The position numbers and the translations under genes are program-made. A model generated the notes under the pieces. That model saw only the letters and a program-made list of their open reading frames with translations. It ran no database searches and was not told where the DNA came from. 6,538 bases of DNA from assembly GCA_902772685.1 (NCBI GenBank), contig CACYBO010000045.1, positions 1 to 6,538 on the forward strand, in the 5' to 3' direction. Origin of the DNA: an uncultured Eubacteriales bacterium (GTDB lineage Bacteria; Bacillota; Clostridia; Peptostreptococcales; Anaerovoracaceae). This document shows, in pieces, positions 6,424 through 6,538 of this stretch. The first letter of the stretch is position 1; every line of letters begins with the position of its first letter.

Positions 6424-6461
6424 AAAGAATAGTTAATACAAAAATCGAATTATAATTTAAG
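6424..6461 (+). promoter_or_regulatory. Possible tandem ARG boxes overlapping a TATAAT -10 hexamer
   Basis: A perfect TATAAT lies at 6451-6456, but no good -35 hexamer sits at normal spacing, and transcription from it would leave a very short leader. It falls within CGAATTATAATTTA (6446-6459), which resembles the core TGAAT-N4-ATTCA of the ArgR/AhrC ARG box with two half-site mismatches. A weaker GAAT-based copy starts at 6427, exactly 20 bases upstream, near the spacing of paired ARG boxes. Repression of an ornithine carbamoyltransferase gene by arginine through such boxes is well established in other bacteria. Here the match is only suggestive, because the region is AT-rich. Confidence 0.3.
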
Positions 6462-6464
6462 AAA

Positions 6465-6470
6465 AGGAGA
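6465..6470 (+). promoter_or_regulatory. Ribosome binding site for ornithine carbamoyltransferase
   Basis: AGGAGA ends 7 bases before the ATG at 6478 and is the strongest Shine-Dalgarno in the window. It favours 6478 over the out-of-frame ATG at 6473. Confidence 0.8.
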
Positions 6471-6477
6471 CTATGTT

Positions 6478-6538
6478 ATGGCTGTTAATTTGAAAGGAAG
6501 AAGTTTTCTCACACTGATGGATTTCACACCGGAAGAAA
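6478..6538 (+). CDS. argF: Ornithine carbamoyltransferase, N-terminus (partial, runs off the window)
   Basis: The first 20 codons read MAVNLKGRSFLTLMDFTPEE. They match the conserved opening of ornithine carbamoyltransferases, in which a short N-L-[KR]-x-R-x-F-L-x-L-x-D-F-T-P-E-E pattern precedes the first helix. The enzyme joins ornithine and carbamoyl phosphate to form citrulline, either in arginine synthesis (ArgF) or, running in reverse, in the arginine deiminase pathway (ArcB). The visible part cannot separate these roles, and the symbol is given for the biosynthetic form by default. The catalytic motifs lie beyond the window. The gene is set off from the upstream cluster by 165 bases with promoter- and operator-like sequence, so it probably starts its own transcription unit. 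Confidence 0.82.
   Translation, partial: MAVNLKGRSFLTLMDFTPEE

Overview
This window reads as a piece of a Gram-positive, Clostridia-like chromosome. GC is moderate (about half, by eye), arginine is often AGA/AGG, genes are packed tightly on one strand, and several products match Firmicutes families: a YpsC/RlmL-type rRNA methyltransferase, a MocR-type GntR regulator and an ornithine carbamoyltransferase. No taxon is provable from the window; an anaerobic member of the Eubacteriales is an inference.

Layout: every supported gene is on the + strand. Bases 1-69 hold what is probably the tail of an upstream gene, overlapping the next start by 4 bases (ATGA). Then come a DNA N6-adenine/N4-cytosine methyltransferase (66-1400), a HutD/Ves-type cupin protein fused to two membrane helices (1408-2529), a THUMP-domain rRNA methyltransferase (2536-3672), a short pyruvate kinase (3691-4803) and a GntR/MocR regulator (4831-6312). 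Gaps between these genes are 6-27 bases and no internal terminator is visible, so they are probably one transcription unit. A 165-base AT-rich intergenic region (6313-6477) follows. It holds a 9-base direct repeat, an inverted repeat and ARG-box-like sequences over a TATAAT hexamer. The window ends in the first 20 codons of ornithine carbamoyltransferase (6478 onward).

Functionally the cluster is mixed: DNA modification, an uncharacterised membrane-anchored HutD protein, ribosome maturation, a glycolytic-type enzyme and a regulator. I see no restriction endonuclease, transposase, integrase, CRISPR array or tRNA.

Three genes depart from their families. The MocR regulator has lost the Schiff-base lysine and two other PLP-contacting residues, while its DNA-binding domain and the carboxylate-binding arginine look intact. 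The pyruvate kinase keeps its catalytic barrel residues but lacks the whole C-terminal domain and carries an acidic, proline-rich insertion in the B domain. The HutD protein has a membrane hairpin and a charged tail that typical HutD proteins do not have. The regulator and the repeats upstream of the carbamoyltransferase gene are the best candidates here for something undescribed.
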